From Nostoc sp. C052 (GTDB lineage: Bacteria > Cyanobacteriota > Cyanobacteriia > Cyanobacteriales > Nostocaceae), in assembly GCF_013393905.1 (NCBI RefSeq), contig NZ_CP040272.1, forward strand, positions 7,449,501 to 7,513,500: DNA of 64,000 nt. The letters run 5' to 3'. The notes beneath the pieces are model-generated. The model saw only the letters and a list, made by a program, of their open reading frames with translations. It ran no database searches and was not told where the DNA came from. Of this stretch, positions 42,631 through 52,434 are shown piece by piece. Positions within the stretch are counted from its first letter, which is position 1, and every line of letters begins with the position of its first letter. The position numbers and the translations under genes are program-made.

Positions 42631-43759
42631 AGGCATTTACCTGACACTAATGGTTGGTCCAGCGGTTCCCGTAGCGGTTCCTCAAACGGTGTTGGATGCC
42701 CTGACTAGCATTGAGGTGACAACTGCAAGTGGTGCTGCTAGCGGCTTTAGTTTGACCTTTACCTTAAGCAATCGATCGCCATTGCAAACAATTTTTTTGT
42801 TGTCGGGCGGGGCGGCAATTCCGTTGCTGCGAGTAGTGATTGTGGTAACGGTGAATGGGAGGACAGAAGTATTGATGGATGGTGTGATTCAGCATACTCA
42901 GATTGCACCCGGAAAGGATTCTCAGCATTCCACCTTAACGGTGATGGGAAAAGACCTGACCGAGGTCATGGACTACGGCTTATTGAGCAATCCACCCGGA
43001 ACGCCTTATCCTGCCATGCCTGCGGAGGCGCGGGTCGCTTTATTAATTGCTAAATACGCAGTGTTTGGCATAATTCCTAAAGTGATTCCCAGCGTGTTGA
43101 TTGATGTCCCCATTCCCACCGATCTGATTCCTCGGCAGCAGGGTACAGATTTAGAGTACATTCAATCCTTGGCGAGGGAAATTGGCTATGTTTTTTACCT
43201 GCAACCCGGTCCCACGCCTGGAGTTAGCTTTGCTTACTGGGGGCCAGAAATCAAAGTGGGTGAGCCGCAACCTGCATTAAATATCAACATGGATCTGTTT
43301 ACCAACGTAGAATCCTTGAACTTTAGCTTTAACGGCAATGGTAAAGTTCTGCCTATTGTATTAGTACAAAATAAAGAAACCAAGTTTCCGATTCCCATCC
43401 CCATTCCCGACATCACGCCGTTGAATCCACCCTTAGGAGCCATTACGCCGTTGCCGAATAAATTAGAGTTTATTGAAGGACCTGCCAAACTTTCGCTCGT
43501 GCGGGCAGCCGCCATCGGTTTAGCGAGGGCAGCGCAATCAGCAGATGCGGTTACGGGGACGGGGAGTTTGGATGTATCACGCTACGGGCACATTTTGCGA
43601 TCGCGCCAACTTGTTGGGGTGCGGGGAGCCGGAACGGCGTTTGATGGGCTTTATTATGTCAAGAGTGTTACCCATAGCATTAAACGAGGAGAGTATAAGC
43701 AGCAGTTTGAGCTGAGTCGGAATGGTTTGGTTTCTACAGTTCAACAGGTGGCTGTATGA
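42623..43759 (+). CDS. gp27/GpD-type baseplate hub protein
   Basis: 378 aa. It matches the late-control-D / gp27 hub fold: an N-terminal beta-barrel (VTTASGAASGFSLTFTLSN, then VLMDGVIQHTQIAPG), a YIQSLAREIGYVFYLQPG segment and a C-terminal barrel (SRYGHILRSRQLVGVRGAGT and YYVKSVTHSIKRGEYKQQFEL). It forms the trimeric hub beneath the tube. In PVC the hub and OB-fold spike are one protein (Pvc8); here they are split, the spike being the next gene. Confidence 0.88.
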   Translation: MLKGIYLTLMVGPAVPVAVPQTVLDALTSIEVTTASGAASGFSLTFTLSNRSPLQTIFLLSGGAAIPLLRVVIVVTVNGRTEVLMDGVIQHTQIAPGKDSQHSTLTVMGKDLTEVMDYGLLSNPPGTPYPAMPAEARVALLIAKYAVFGIIPKVIPSVLIDVPIPTDLIPRQQGTDLEYIQSLAREIGYVFYLQPGPTPGVSFAYWGPEIKVGEPQPALNINMDLFTNVESLNFSFNGNGKVLPIVLVQNKETKFPIPIPIPDITPLNPPLGAITPLPNKLEFIEGPAKLSLVRAAAIGLARAAQSADAVTGTGSLDVSRYGHILRSRQLVGVRGAGTAFDGLYYVKSVTHSIKRGEYKQQFELSRNGLVSTVQQVAV

Positions 43760-43771
43760 GTGAGGCGCTAT

Positions 43772-44302
43772 ATGGGTGAAGCACAGAAATTTTACGGCAA
43801 ATATCGGGGTACAGTTGTGCAAAACATTGACCCAGAACGACGGGGACGGATTCAAGCGATCGTCACCGATGTCTCGAACGTGATCCCGACCAGTTGGGCA
43901 ATGCCCTGCGTCCCTTGGGCAGGCTTACAAATGGGAATATATGTTGTACCGCCAATCGGCGCTGGCGTATGGATTGAGTTTGAGCAGGGCGATCCAGATT
44001 TCCCGATTTGGGTGGGCTGCTGGTGGGGTTCTACGCCCGAAGTGCCAAGCATTGGCTCAACGCTGACTACGCCTGGTGTTCCAGTCGTGGTGATGCAAAC
44101 GCTCACCCAAGGAGCTGTGGTACTGAGCGATGTGCCTGTGCCTCCGATGAAAGCTCCTGGCGTGATGATTATGAGTGGCCCCAGTTCAATCACGGTAGAT
44201 GCATCTGGAGTGACCATTACGGCACCGTTAATTACCTTGATAGGAGCCGTCAACATTACAGGAGCTACCAATATCAATGGAGGTGCGCTGCTTGTGACTT
44301 AA
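43772..44302 (+). CDS. Spike/baseplate protein V (gp5 OB-fold)
   Basis: 176 aa. The OB domain is clear: YRGTVVQNIDPERRGRIQAI, then SWAMPCVPWAG, VPPIGAGVWIEFEQGDPDF and VGCWWGS. The C-terminal 60 residues are a beta-prism-like spike (VTIDASGVTITAPLITLIG-type repeats, NITGATNINGGALLVT). ATG 43772 follows GAGG with 7-nt spacing; a GTG at 43760 is the alternative. It forms the central needle that carries the PAAR tip. Confidence 0.92.
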   Translation: MGEAQKFYGKYRGTVVQNIDPERRGRIQAIVTDVSNVIPTSWAMPCVPWAGLQMGIYVVPPIGAGVWIEFEQGDPDFPIWVGCWWGSTPEVPSIGSTLTTPGVPVVVMQTLTQGAVVLSDVPVPPMKAPGVMIMSGPSSITVDASGVTITAPLITLIGAVNITGATNINGGALLVT

Positions 44303-44350
44303 AGTACTGCGATTTAGTTATTTAAGTTTTTTAGTGCAGGAGAGCAATCT

Positions 44351-44674
44351 ATGCCCGGTTTTATCCTTCATGCAGGTGCAACCGTCCTCTGTAGCCACGG
44401 AGGGCAAGCTCAACCGACCTCAGTTAATCCTCGTGTGACCGTCAGTGGTCAACCGATCGCCACCTTACCGAGTCCCTATGCAATCATTGGGTGCGCTCTG
44501 CCACCGCCACCTGGGGCAAACGGCCCTTGTGTGACAGCTCAGTGGATTACAGCGGCAACGCGCGTCACTTCAATGGGAATGCCCGTATTGTTATTCGATA
44601 GTCAGGCTATTTGCGCCCCGACGGGAACACCGTTAATTATTGCTGCGACGCAGCCGCGAGTCACGGCAACGTAA
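44351..44674 (+). CDS. PAAR-like spike-tip protein
   Basis: 107 aa. Starts MPGFILHAGATVLCSHGG and contains VTVSGQPIATLP, IGCALPPPPGANGPCVTAQW, TSMGMPVLLFDSQAICAPTG. The paired Cys/His and Gly-turns are those of PAAR/DUF4280-type tip proteins, which bind a metal at the point of the spike (Pvc10 role). GCAGGAGAG precedes the ATG. Confidence 0.85.
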   Translation: MPGFILHAGATVLCSHGGQAQPTSVNPRVTVSGQPIATLPSPYAIIGCALPPPPGANGPCVTAQWITAATRVTSMGMPVLLFDSQAICAPTGTPLIIAATQPRVTAT

Positions 44675-44701
44675 GTATGATTCAAGTATGAGGAAGGGAT
44701 C

Positions 44702-45079
44702 GTGAACATTGACTTTCCACTTCAGTTTGATGATCGAGGACACACCGCGATCACGGCAGATGACTCCCATATTCGAGACCTGATTGAACAGGTTTTATTT
44801 ACTTCTCCCGGCGAACGAGTCAATCGTCCCACCTTTGGCAGTGGCTTATTGCAAATGGTATTTGCAACCAACAGTGATGCTTTAGCCGCAGCAACGCAAA
44901 TGACGGTACAGGGTTCTTTGCAGCAATGGTTGGGGGATTTGATTCTGGTGGAATCGGTAGAAGTAGAAAACGAAGAGTCTACGTTACGGGTGACGGTGCG
45001 CTATGTCATTCGGCGATCGCAGCAGCGGCAAGTGGCAGAGTTTAGCCGGGGCGGGCAGTTTAGCACAGGAGGTCTGTGA
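44702..45079 (+). CDS. gp25-like baseplate wedge protein
   Basis: 125 aa. GPW/gp25 family: HIRDLIEQVLFTSPGERVNR and FGSGLLQMVFATNSD, followed by QGSLQQWLGDLILVESVEVE. It is the sheath-initiating wedge component (Pvc9 role). A GTG start at 44702 is preceded by AGGAAGG. Confidence 0.92.
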   Translation: MNIDFPLQFDDRGHTAITADDSHIRDLIEQVLFTSPGERVNRPTFGSGLLQMVFATNSDALAAATQMTVQGSLQQWLGDLILVESVEVENEESTLRVTVRYVIRRSQQRQVAEFSRGGQFSTGGL

Positions 45080-45080
45080 G

Positions 45081-47558
45081 ATGCTTTACTTCTGTTGCGA
45101 TCAGCGGCGACGGAATGCGGTACTTGCCAGTTCGCTCAATGGCATTGACTATTTAGAGGTATTGGATAGCGATGCTCCCTCCCTTGCCGATCGCCAGTTA
45201 ATTTTGCTGGTGCATCTGCTGAAAGTGCCAACTGGCATTACCGTCACCCCCGATCATTTGCGGATTCAAGGGGGCGATCGCATTCCTCATATTCAAGTGA
45301 CCCAAGTGACGACCTTTCCTGACTCTACAGTAGTGCAGGTCAGAGTCAATCAATGGGGAGACTATTCGCCTTATACTCTGCAATTTGTGCGGAGTAAATC
45401 CGATCCACTGCCCCCCGTTTGGATTGATCCGGTTCTTTCCGCCATTCAGTTTTCCTTTAAGGTGGAATGCCCCACAGATTTTGATTGTCAAACTGAGCGC
45501 CTTTGCCCGCCCGATGTGCAGAGTCCACCTGAAATCAATTATCTAGCAAAGGACTATGCCAGCTTTCGTCAACTCATGCTCGATCGCCTGTCGGTGCTGA
45601 TGCCGAAGTGGAGAGAACGCCACCCTGCTGATATGGGGATAGCGCTAGTAGAGTTACTGGCTTATGTGGGCGATGATTTGAGCTATCAACAGGATGCGAT
45701 CGCCACCGAAGCCTATTTAGGAACGGCGCGTCGTCGGACTTCAGTACGCCGTCATGCTCGGTTGGTAGACTATTTGATGCATGATGGCTGTAATGCTAGA
45801 GTTTGGGTGCAGATTCAGGTGAGTGGAGATGCGGTACTGCCGAAGGGAACGCCATTGATGACAAAAGTGGCAGGACAGCCGCCACTGATTGCACCTCAAT
45901 CTAGCATTTGGATGCAATCCAGGCGACAGGGTGCAACCATATTTGAAACAATGGAAATTGCCCCGCTATTTGTCCGCCATAACGAAATAGAGTTTTACAC
46001 TTGGGGCAGTCAGGAATGCTGTTTGCCTCAAGGATCAACGCGTGCCACATTGAAGGATCATTATCCTAATCTGAAAGCGGCGATGGTGCTGCTGTTTGAA
46101 GAAAAGTTGGGTGCTAAAACAGGACAACCGGAAGATGCAGATCAAACCCATCGTTGGGCGGTGCGTTTAACAAGGGTCGATCTCACAACCGACCCCATTG
46201 GTGGACAATTTGCGAATCCGCCTAACCCCGATCCGGTGGAGGTGACTGAAATAGCTTGGGCGATCGCCGATGCCCTCCCTTTCGCCCTTTGTATTTCCGC
46301 GCGCACCGATCTAGACCATCAGGCGCAATATCACGACAAGGTGAGCGTTGCTTTGGGCAATATTGTCCTCGCCGATCATGGGATGACAGTGGCACAGGAA
46401 CCCCTAGAGTCTGTACCCAAACCTCATTTATTTCGGGTGCCGATGGCGGTTGGCGATCGCTGTGCTGCCACACTCGCCAATCCGGTGCCACCCCGGTTTC
46501 GCCCGAAGCTCCAGCAAAGCCCTGTCACCCATGCAGCCCCCTATTCTCCTCAGAAATCGGCGCAGTCTGCTCTCCAGTGGGAGATCCAAAAGACCCTGCC
46601 TGCGATCGTTCTTAACGGCACCTTGGGCCAAAATTCTATCCCCTGGCAGCCCCGACGCGACTTGCTCAGTAGCAACCCGACATCACCCGAATTTGTGGTC
46701 GAAACTGAAACCGATGGCATTGTCTACCTGCGGTTTGGCGATAACCAGTATGGGCTGCGTCCATCATCTGGAACCCAGTTTAACGCGACTTACCGCGTGG
46801 GGAATGGTGTGGCAGGCAATATTGGCGCAGAGGTGTTGAGGCACGCAGTTAGCACCGAAAGTGCGATCGCCCAAGTCCGCAATCCTTTAGCTGCTGTTGG
46901 CGGTGTCGATCCAGAAACGTTGGAAGATGTGCGGCAGCGTGCGCCCTATGCCTTTCGCATCCAAGAGCGAGCCGTTACCGCCGAAGATTATGCAGAAGTC
47001 ACCGAACGCCATCCCGACGTTCAAAAAGCAGCAGCAACCTTTCGGTGGACGGGCAGTTGGCGCACCGTATTTGTGACCATCGATCGCCAGGGTGGCTTAC
47101 CTGTAGATGCGCCCTTCAAAGCCCAAATTCGTCAATTTTTAGAACGCTATCGCATGGCGGGTTATGACCTAGAGATTGATGCTCCCCGATTTGTGTCACT
47201 CGAAATTGAGATGCAAGTCTGCGTCAAACCCAACTATTTTCGCAGTCAGGTAAAAGCTGCATTGTTACAGGTTTTTAGTGATCGCGCTTTACCCGATGGT
47301 CGGTTAGGCGTATTTCATCCCGACTCTTTTACCTTTGGACAACCCGTTTACCTCAGTCCGCTTTATGCTGCGGCTCAAGCAATTGATGGGGTGAGTTCCA
47401 TACAGATTACGGTTTTTCAGCGACAAGGCCAGCCGGATGGGCTGGCGATCGCCCAAGGCAAGCTGGAACTGAATCGTCTGGAAATTGCTCGATTAAGCAA
47501 CGATCCTGATTTTCCAGAACGAGGGGTTTTAAAGCTAACGCTGGCAGGAGGAAAGTGA
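45081..47558 (+). CDS. gpJ/gp6-like baseplate protein 1 (Pvc11-like)
   Basis: 825 aa. An N-terminal domain (MLYFCCDQRRRNAVLAS) precedes the wedge fold. The middle has YLAKDYASFRQLMLDRLSVL and VELLAYVGDDLSYQQDAIATE, and the C-terminal third the baseplate J signature (YRVGNGVAGNIGAEVL, VTAEDYAEVTERHPDVQKAA). It forms the iris of the baseplate with the next protein. ATG 45081 follows AGGAGGT. Confidence 0.92.
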   Translation: MLYFCCDQRRRNAVLASSLNGIDYLEVLDSDAPSLADRQLILLVHLLKVPTGITVTPDHLRIQGGDRIPHIQVTQVTTFPDSTVVQVRVNQWGDYSPYTLQFVRSKSDPLPPVWIDPVLSAIQFSFKVECPTDFDCQTERLCPPDVQSPPEINYLAKDYASFRQLMLDRLSVLMPKWRERHPADMGIALVELLAYVGDDLSYQQDAIATEAYLGTARRRTSVRRHARLVDYLMHDGCNARVWVQIQVSGDAVLPKGTPLMTKVAGQPPLIAPQSSIWMQSRRQGATIFETMEIAPLFVRHNEIEFYTWGSQECCLPQGSTRATLKDHYPNLKAAMVLLFEEKLGAKTGQPEDADQTHRWAVRLTRVDLTTDPIGGQFANPPNPDPVEVTEIAWAIADALPFALCISARTDLDHQAQYHDKVSVALGNIVLADHGMTVAQEPLESVPKPHLFRVPMAVGDRCAATLANPVPPRFRPKLQQSPVTHAAPYSPQKSAQSALQWEIQKTLPAIVLNGTLGQNSIPWQPRRDLLSSNPTSPEFVVETETDGIVYLRFGDNQYGLRPSSGTQFNATYRVGNGVAGNIGAEVLRHAVSTESAIAQVRNPLAAVGGVDPETLEDVRQRAPYAFRIQERAVTAEDYAEVTERHPDVQKAAATFRWTGSWRTVFVTIDRQGGLPVDAPFKAQIRQFLERYRMAGYDLEIDAPRFVSLEIEMQVCVKPNYFRSQVKAALLQVFSDRALPDGRLGVFHPDSFTFGQPVYLSPLYAAAQAIDGVSSIQITVFQRQGQPDGLAIAQGKLELNRLEIARLSNDPDFPERGVLKLTLAGGK

Positions 47559-47559
47559 G

Positions 47560-50214
47560 ATGGATGAGTTCAACGCGACCCGTTTAAATGACTGTGGCTG
47601 TTGTGAGGGCATCACCGTTCAAACTCCTGTAGACCGCGATAATCGTCCAGGATTAGCAGCGATCGCCTATCGAGTGGGGACGTATCCCCAATTCAAACAC
47701 AGCTTATTGGCGCAGTTATCAACTCACCCAGCACTGCAAACATTAACGACACGAGAAGAAGATGATTTTGCGATCGCGCTGTTAGATGCTTGGGCGATCG
47801 TTGCTGATGTGCTGACGTTTTATCAAGAAAGAATTGCTAATGAATCTTATTTACGCACGGCAACAGAACGGTTTTCGCTGCTACAACTAGCACGGCTAAT
47901 TGGCTACCAACTCCGTCCAGGGGTTGCCGCCAGCACCTATCTGGCGTTTACGTTGGAAGATGCTCCGGGCGTGCCAAAAATCGTCACGATTGATGTGGGT
48001 TTGAAGGTGCAGAGTGTGCCGGGGAAGGATGAAACGCCCCAGACTTTTGAAACGGTGGAAAAAATTACGGCGCGTACAGAGTGGAATGCCATTAAACCCC
48101 GCCTCACCCAACCCCAGATCCTCAGCTCAAGTATGGCTGAGATCCGATTTAAGGGATTGAGTACCAATCTCAAGCGAGGAGATGGATTGCTGATTGTGAC
48201 TGAAACGAATCAGACGTTTCGCCGAGTTAAAAGCGTCACAACTGAAAATCTCGCTCAGGAAACTAGGGTGGAACTAGAAGGACTCTCTAATCCCTTCACT
48301 GCCTTGTCAACCCTTTATAAAACACCTATTTTTGGGTTAGCGACACAACCCCTAAATAACGCCACGATTCAGACTCAAGTTTTGGGCAACAAATGGAATC
48401 AAACGACATTAGAATCCTATGCAGAAGTGCAGGGATGGAAGCTAGAAGAGTTTAGTGCGGCAATCGCCGCACTTCAGGTCTATCAACCTCCAGCCAATAC
48501 TGGCGTTTTTGTGTTTCGCTCAACGGCTGCACTGTTTGGCTATAGCGCGCCCGATCGCCCCCTTTATGGAGTCAGCGGCAGACCTCAGCGGAATAGTGAC
48601 GGCACATTAAAGTTGCAACCGTGGACTCCTGCTGCAAGAGAGGCGAAAAATCAGCTCTATTTAGACAATGCCTATGATGGGATTACAGTTGGAAGTTATA
48701 TTGCAATTCGGCGATCGCCCGATGAGGACTTTATCATTGCAAAAGTAACACAAGCGGTCACGACTTCCCGAACGGAATATGGCATCAGTGGAAAAACTAC
48801 TCGCTTAACTATTGATAGAGATTGGTGGAATGCAGGAACTAATGATTTTAATACAATTCGCAAAACGATAGTTTACACCCAAAGTGAATCACTAAATTTA
48901 ACAGAAATTCCTATTTCTGATGAAATTAAAGATCACCAAATTACGCTCGATCGCCTTTATGAAGGATTAAAGCCAGGGCATCATCTAATTTTAACGGGTG
49001 AGGTGACGAATCCTCAAGGTGTCACCAGAAGCGAAGTGATCACCGTTAAACAGGTTAATACTGTGAGCGGTAATACCGAAATTACCCTCGTGCAGTCGCT
49101 CAAAAACATTTACATTCGCAGTACCGTTATCCTCAATGGCAATGCTATTTTAGCGACCCACGGGGAAACGGTGCAGGAGGTGTTGGGTAGCGGTAATGCC
49201 AGTCAAGCTTATCAAACATTTACCTTACGGCAACCGCCCTTAACTCATATCAGCAGCGACTCTGCGCCCGGTGGTGCTGCCTCAACCCTGCAAATTCGGG
49301 TGAATGAATTGTTGTGGCATGAAGCCCCGATGTTATATGGACAGAATCGGAGCGATCGCATTTACATCAGTCGGCTAGAAGACAATGGCAAAACGCTTGT
49401 AGAATTTGGGGATGGCAAAACTGGGGCGCGGTTGCCGACAGGGCAGGAGAATATTAAAGCCACTTACCGCAAAGGCATTGGCTCAGTGGGTAATGTCAAG
49501 GCAGGACAACTAACTACTCTGCTTAGTCGTCCTTTAGGCGTTAAGGGCGTGACGAATCCCGGAGAAGCGACGGGGGGAGATCACCCAGAAACTCGCGATC
49601 GCGCCCGCCGCAATGCACCGCTCACCGTGCTTACCTTAGGACGAATTGTCTCGTTACAGGATTACGAAGATTTCGCTAGCGCCTTTATGGGAATTGGCAA
49701 AGCGTTGGCAACCTGGACTTGGAACCGGCAAGCCCGAGGGGTGTTCGTGACTGTGGCAGGAGCCGGGGGCGCTGCGATCGCACCGGATAGTCAGACCTAT
49801 CAAAATCTGGTCAGTCAGATGAAAAAATTCAGCGATCCTTATATTCCATTACAGGTGCAATCCTACCGCAAGGCATTATTCCATCTCAAAGCGAGTCTTA
49901 AAATTGATCCAGACTTAATTCCTGAAACCGTTTTAGCTCAGGCTCAAGTTCAAATTAAATCAGCATTCTCATTTGAGATGCGCGCCTTTGGTCAAGGCGT
50001 TGCTCTCAGTCAAGTCGTCGCCGTGCTGCAATCGGTTCCGGGTGTAATGGCGATCGATGTAGATGCTCTGTATCGGCTAGATGGCGTAGGTGGGGATGGT
50101 TTGACTGCACCCTTACCTGCCAAAGCGCCCCAAGCCGGAGCCACGAGTGTGACGGCGGCTGAACTACTAACCTTAGATCCAACCTCGCTGAATGATTTGG
50201 GGGTGATGTCATGA
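47560..50214 (+). CDS. gpJ/gp6-like baseplate protein 2 (Pvc12-like)
   Basis: 884 aa. Opens DEFNATRLNDCGCCEGITVQ, then ALLDAWAIVADVLTFYQERI and the J-domain motifs GDGKTGARLPTGQENIKATY, GGDHPETRDRARRNAP, SLQDYEDFASAFMGIGKALA. It is a paralogue-like partner of the preceding gene, as in all eCIS. GGAGGAAAG precedes the ATG, one base after the previous stop. The C-terminus overlaps the gpI-type gene (ATGA). Confidence 0.92.
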   Translation: MDEFNATRLNDCGCCEGITVQTPVDRDNRPGLAAIAYRVGTYPQFKHSLLAQLSTHPALQTLTTREEDDFAIALLDAWAIVADVLTFYQERIANESYLRTATERFSLLQLARLIGYQLRPGVAASTYLAFTLEDAPGVPKIVTIDVGLKVQSVPGKDETPQTFETVEKITARTEWNAIKPRLTQPQILSSSMAEIRFKGLSTNLKRGDGLLIVTETNQTFRRVKSVTTENLAQETRVELEGLSNPFTALSTLYKTPIFGLATQPLNNATIQTQVLGNKWNQTTLESYAEVQGWKLEEFSAAIAALQVYQPPANTGVFVFRSTAALFGYSAPDRPLYGVSGRPQRNSDGTLKLQPWTPAAREAKNQLYLDNAYDGITVGSYIAIRRSPDEDFIIAKVTQAVTTSRTEYGISGKTTRLTIDRDWWNAGTNDFNTIRKTIVYTQSESLNLTEIPISDEIKDHQITLDRLYEGLKPGHHLILTGEVTNPQGVTRSEVITVKQVNTVSGNTEITLVQSLKNIYIRSTVILNGNAILATHGETVQEVLGSGNASQAYQTFTLRQPPLTHISSDSAPGGAASTLQIRVNELLWHEAPMLYGQNRSDRIYISRLEDNGKTLVEFGDGKTGARLPTGQENIKATYRKGIGSVGNVKAGQLTTLLSRPLGVKGVTNPGEATGGDHPETRDRARRNAPLTVLTLGRIVSLQDYEDFASAFMGIGKALATWTWNRQARGVFVTVAGAGGAAIAPDSQTYQNLVSQMKKFSDPYIPLQVQSYRKALFHLKASLKIDPDLIPETVLAQAQVQIKSAFSFEMRAFGQGVALSQVVAVLQSVPGVMAIDVDALYRLDGVGGDGLTAPLPAKAPQAGATSVTAAELLTLDPTSLNDLGVMS

Positions 50215-52409
50215 GTTTTGATGCAGACACCTTATATCGGCTGATGCCTGCCGTCTATCGTCTCCGAGATGCAGATTTAGGGGAACCGCTAAAAGCCCTG
50301 CTGACGGTGATTGCCGAACAAGCTGAAATTTTGGAGGAAGATTTGGCGCAGTTATATGACGATCAGTTCATTGAAACCTGTGCATCCTGGGTAGTGCCCT
50401 ATTTGGGTGATTTGATTGGCGATCGCCCCCTCTATAACCTTTCACAAGCCTCTACCAAAATCGGTAATCCTCGTGCCGAAGTTGCCAATACTATCGGCTA
50501 TCGTCGCCGGAAAGGAACGGCATCTGTGCTAGAGCAACTGGCGCGAGGTACCACAGGATGGAATGCGCGAGTGGTGGAATTTTTTCAACGGTTAGCCACC
50601 ACCCAATACATGAACCATATCCGGTCTACCCCACTCGCAACGCCTGACTTGAGGCTCTGGCAACCCTTAGAATTTTTGCAAACTCCCTTTGAAACCACTG
50701 CCCATACCGCCGATGTTCGCCGCATTCCTCCGCTTCGAGGACGCTACAACATTGCCAATATCGGCATCTTTTTGTGGCGATTATTCCCCTATTCCATCAC
50801 CCGTGGCACTGCCAGGACGGTAACGGCAGATGGGCGCTATTGGTTTCATCCAGTAGGCTTAGATACCCCGTTGTTTAATCCTCCGCAAACCGAGACAGAA
50901 TTTACCCATTTGGCAGAACCAGCCAACGTGCCCGAACCTTTGCGGTGGCGGGTGCTGCATGAGGAATTAGAAACCCGTCGGCAAAATCTGGTCGATGGGC
51001 AAGCCCCTGTTCCCGTTTATTTTGGCAGCACTCCAGTTTTGCAAATTTTTCTTAATGACCAGCTCATCCCGCCTGAAGAAATAGCGATCTGCAACCTGGC
51101 AGATTGGCGACGATCGCCCACTAGCAAAAGCTATCAACCGACTGACCGGAAACAGCCACCGCAGATTCTTCCCATTCAGGTAGCTGTCGATCCAGTATTG
51201 GGACGAATCACCTTTCCAGATGGAGTAGTTCCCGAAAAGGTAGAAGTGAGTTACACCTATGGCTTTAGTGCCGATGTCGGTGGTGGCTCCTACGATCGCA
51301 GCTCATCTGTCCTGCCCGTTCTCCAGCGACCAATCACTTGGCAAAAAGGCGTAACCGCGATCGCACCCCTAAACGATCCTGACCTATTGGCAACCTTGAC
51401 AGAGGCGATCGCAGCTTGGAACACCCAACCTGCGGGAACCGTTGGCGCAATTACCCTCCTCGATAGCCGCACCTATTCCGAAACTTTTCCCACCATCACG
51501 ATTCCAGCCGGGAGTCAATTGCTGATTGTTGCCGCTGATTGGGCACAAGTGGTTGAACCTTCAGGGACTCGGCGGATTGTGGGACAACTCACTCCTGTTG
51601 GTTTGCGGCCGCATCTATTGGGAAATATCTCCATCCAGGGAACGGCTGCGGTTAACGATCCAAGTCCTGGCGAATGCATCCTTAACGGCTTGCTGGTTGA
51701 AGGGTCGCTGACAGTTCCATCTGGCAATTTGGGCGCTTTGCAGATTAGCCATTGCACCCTAGTGCCCAGTTTGCTTCGCAGTCAAGGCGAATGCATCGTT
51801 GATGCCAATCCCCAACTCAATGTTTGGATCAACCACAGCATTTGCGGATCGCTCACCTTGCCTGACAAGGTTCCCAAGCTGCGGATTGACAGCAGTATTG
51901 TCGATGGGCTGGGCGGTGTGGCAATCGCCGCCCCTACTCCAACGGATCTCAATACCAGCACGATTTTGGGCAGCAGTACTTTTTACAGCCTCGAAGCCAG
52001 TAACAGTATCTTTACTAAGAAGGCGATCGCCACCCGTCGCCAAATCGGCTGCGTTCGATTCTGTGCTTTACCCATTGACTCCCAAGTTCCACGCCGCTAT
52101 CGCTGTCAGCCCAATCTGGCATTGGCACAATCGGCGGCGGCGCTCAATCCTAACCCGCTTCCCCTAGCAGAGCAAACTGCCATTTGCCTCCGACTCACTC
52201 CCCAATTCACATCCCAGCGCTACGGCGATCCGGCCTATGGACAACTGAGTCAACGCTGTGCCGTTGAGATTCGCCAAGGGGCAGAGGATGAAGCCGAGAT
52301 GGGCGTGTTTCATGATTTGTTTCAACCCCAGCGAGAAATCAACTTACAGGTACGGTTAGATGAGTATCTGCGGTTTGGATTGGAGGCAGGCATTTTTTAT
52401 GTAACGTGA
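50211..52409 (+). CDS. gpI-type tail/baseplate protein with beta-rich extension
   Basis: 732 aa. Residues 1-110 are a tail protein I domain (LMPAVYRLRDADLGEPLKAL, AEILEEDLAQLYDDQFIETC, VPYLGDLIG). The middle is beta-rich. The last 250 residues (GNISIQGTAAVNDPSPGECI, then successive short strands up to LRFGLEAGIFYVT) look like a small solenoid. Phage gpI is much shorter, about 180-240 aa, so this is an enlarged eCIS form. It would lie at the baseplate rim and connect the fibre-like DUF6519 protein. Confidence 0.85.
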   Translation: MSFDADTLYRLMPAVYRLRDADLGEPLKALLTVIAEQAEILEEDLAQLYDDQFIETCASWVVPYLGDLIGDRPLYNLSQASTKIGNPRAEVANTIGYRRRKGTASVLEQLARGTTGWNARVVEFFQRLATTQYMNHIRSTPLATPDLRLWQPLEFLQTPFETTAHTADVRRIPPLRGRYNIANIGIFLWRLFPYSITRGTARTVTADGRYWFHPVGLDTPLFNPPQTETEFTHLAEPANVPEPLRWRVLHEELETRRQNLVDGQAPVPVYFGSTPVLQIFLNDQLIPPEEIAICNLADWRRSPTSKSYQPTDRKQPPQILPIQVAVDPVLGRITFPDGVVPEKVEVSYTYGFSADVGGGSYDRSSSVLPVLQRPITWQKGVTAIAPLNDPDLLATLTEAIAAWNTQPAGTVGAITLLDSRTYSETFPTITIPAGSQLLIVAADWAQVVEPSGTRRIVGQLTPVGLRPHLLGNISIQGTAAVNDPSPGECILNGLLVEGSLTVPSGNLGALQISHCTLVPSLLRSQGECIVDANPQLNVWINHSICGSLTLPDKVPKLRIDSSIVDGLGGVAIAAPTPTDLNTSTILGSSTFYSLEASNSIFTKKAIATRRQIGCVRFCALPIDSQVPRRYRCQPNLALAQSAAALNPNPLPLAEQTAICLRLTPQFTSQRYGDPAYGQLSQRCAVEIRQGAEDEAEMGVFHDLFQPQREINLQVRLDEYLRFGLEAGIFYVT

Positions 52410-52434
52410 TCAAACGATTGTTCAGGAGTCAATA

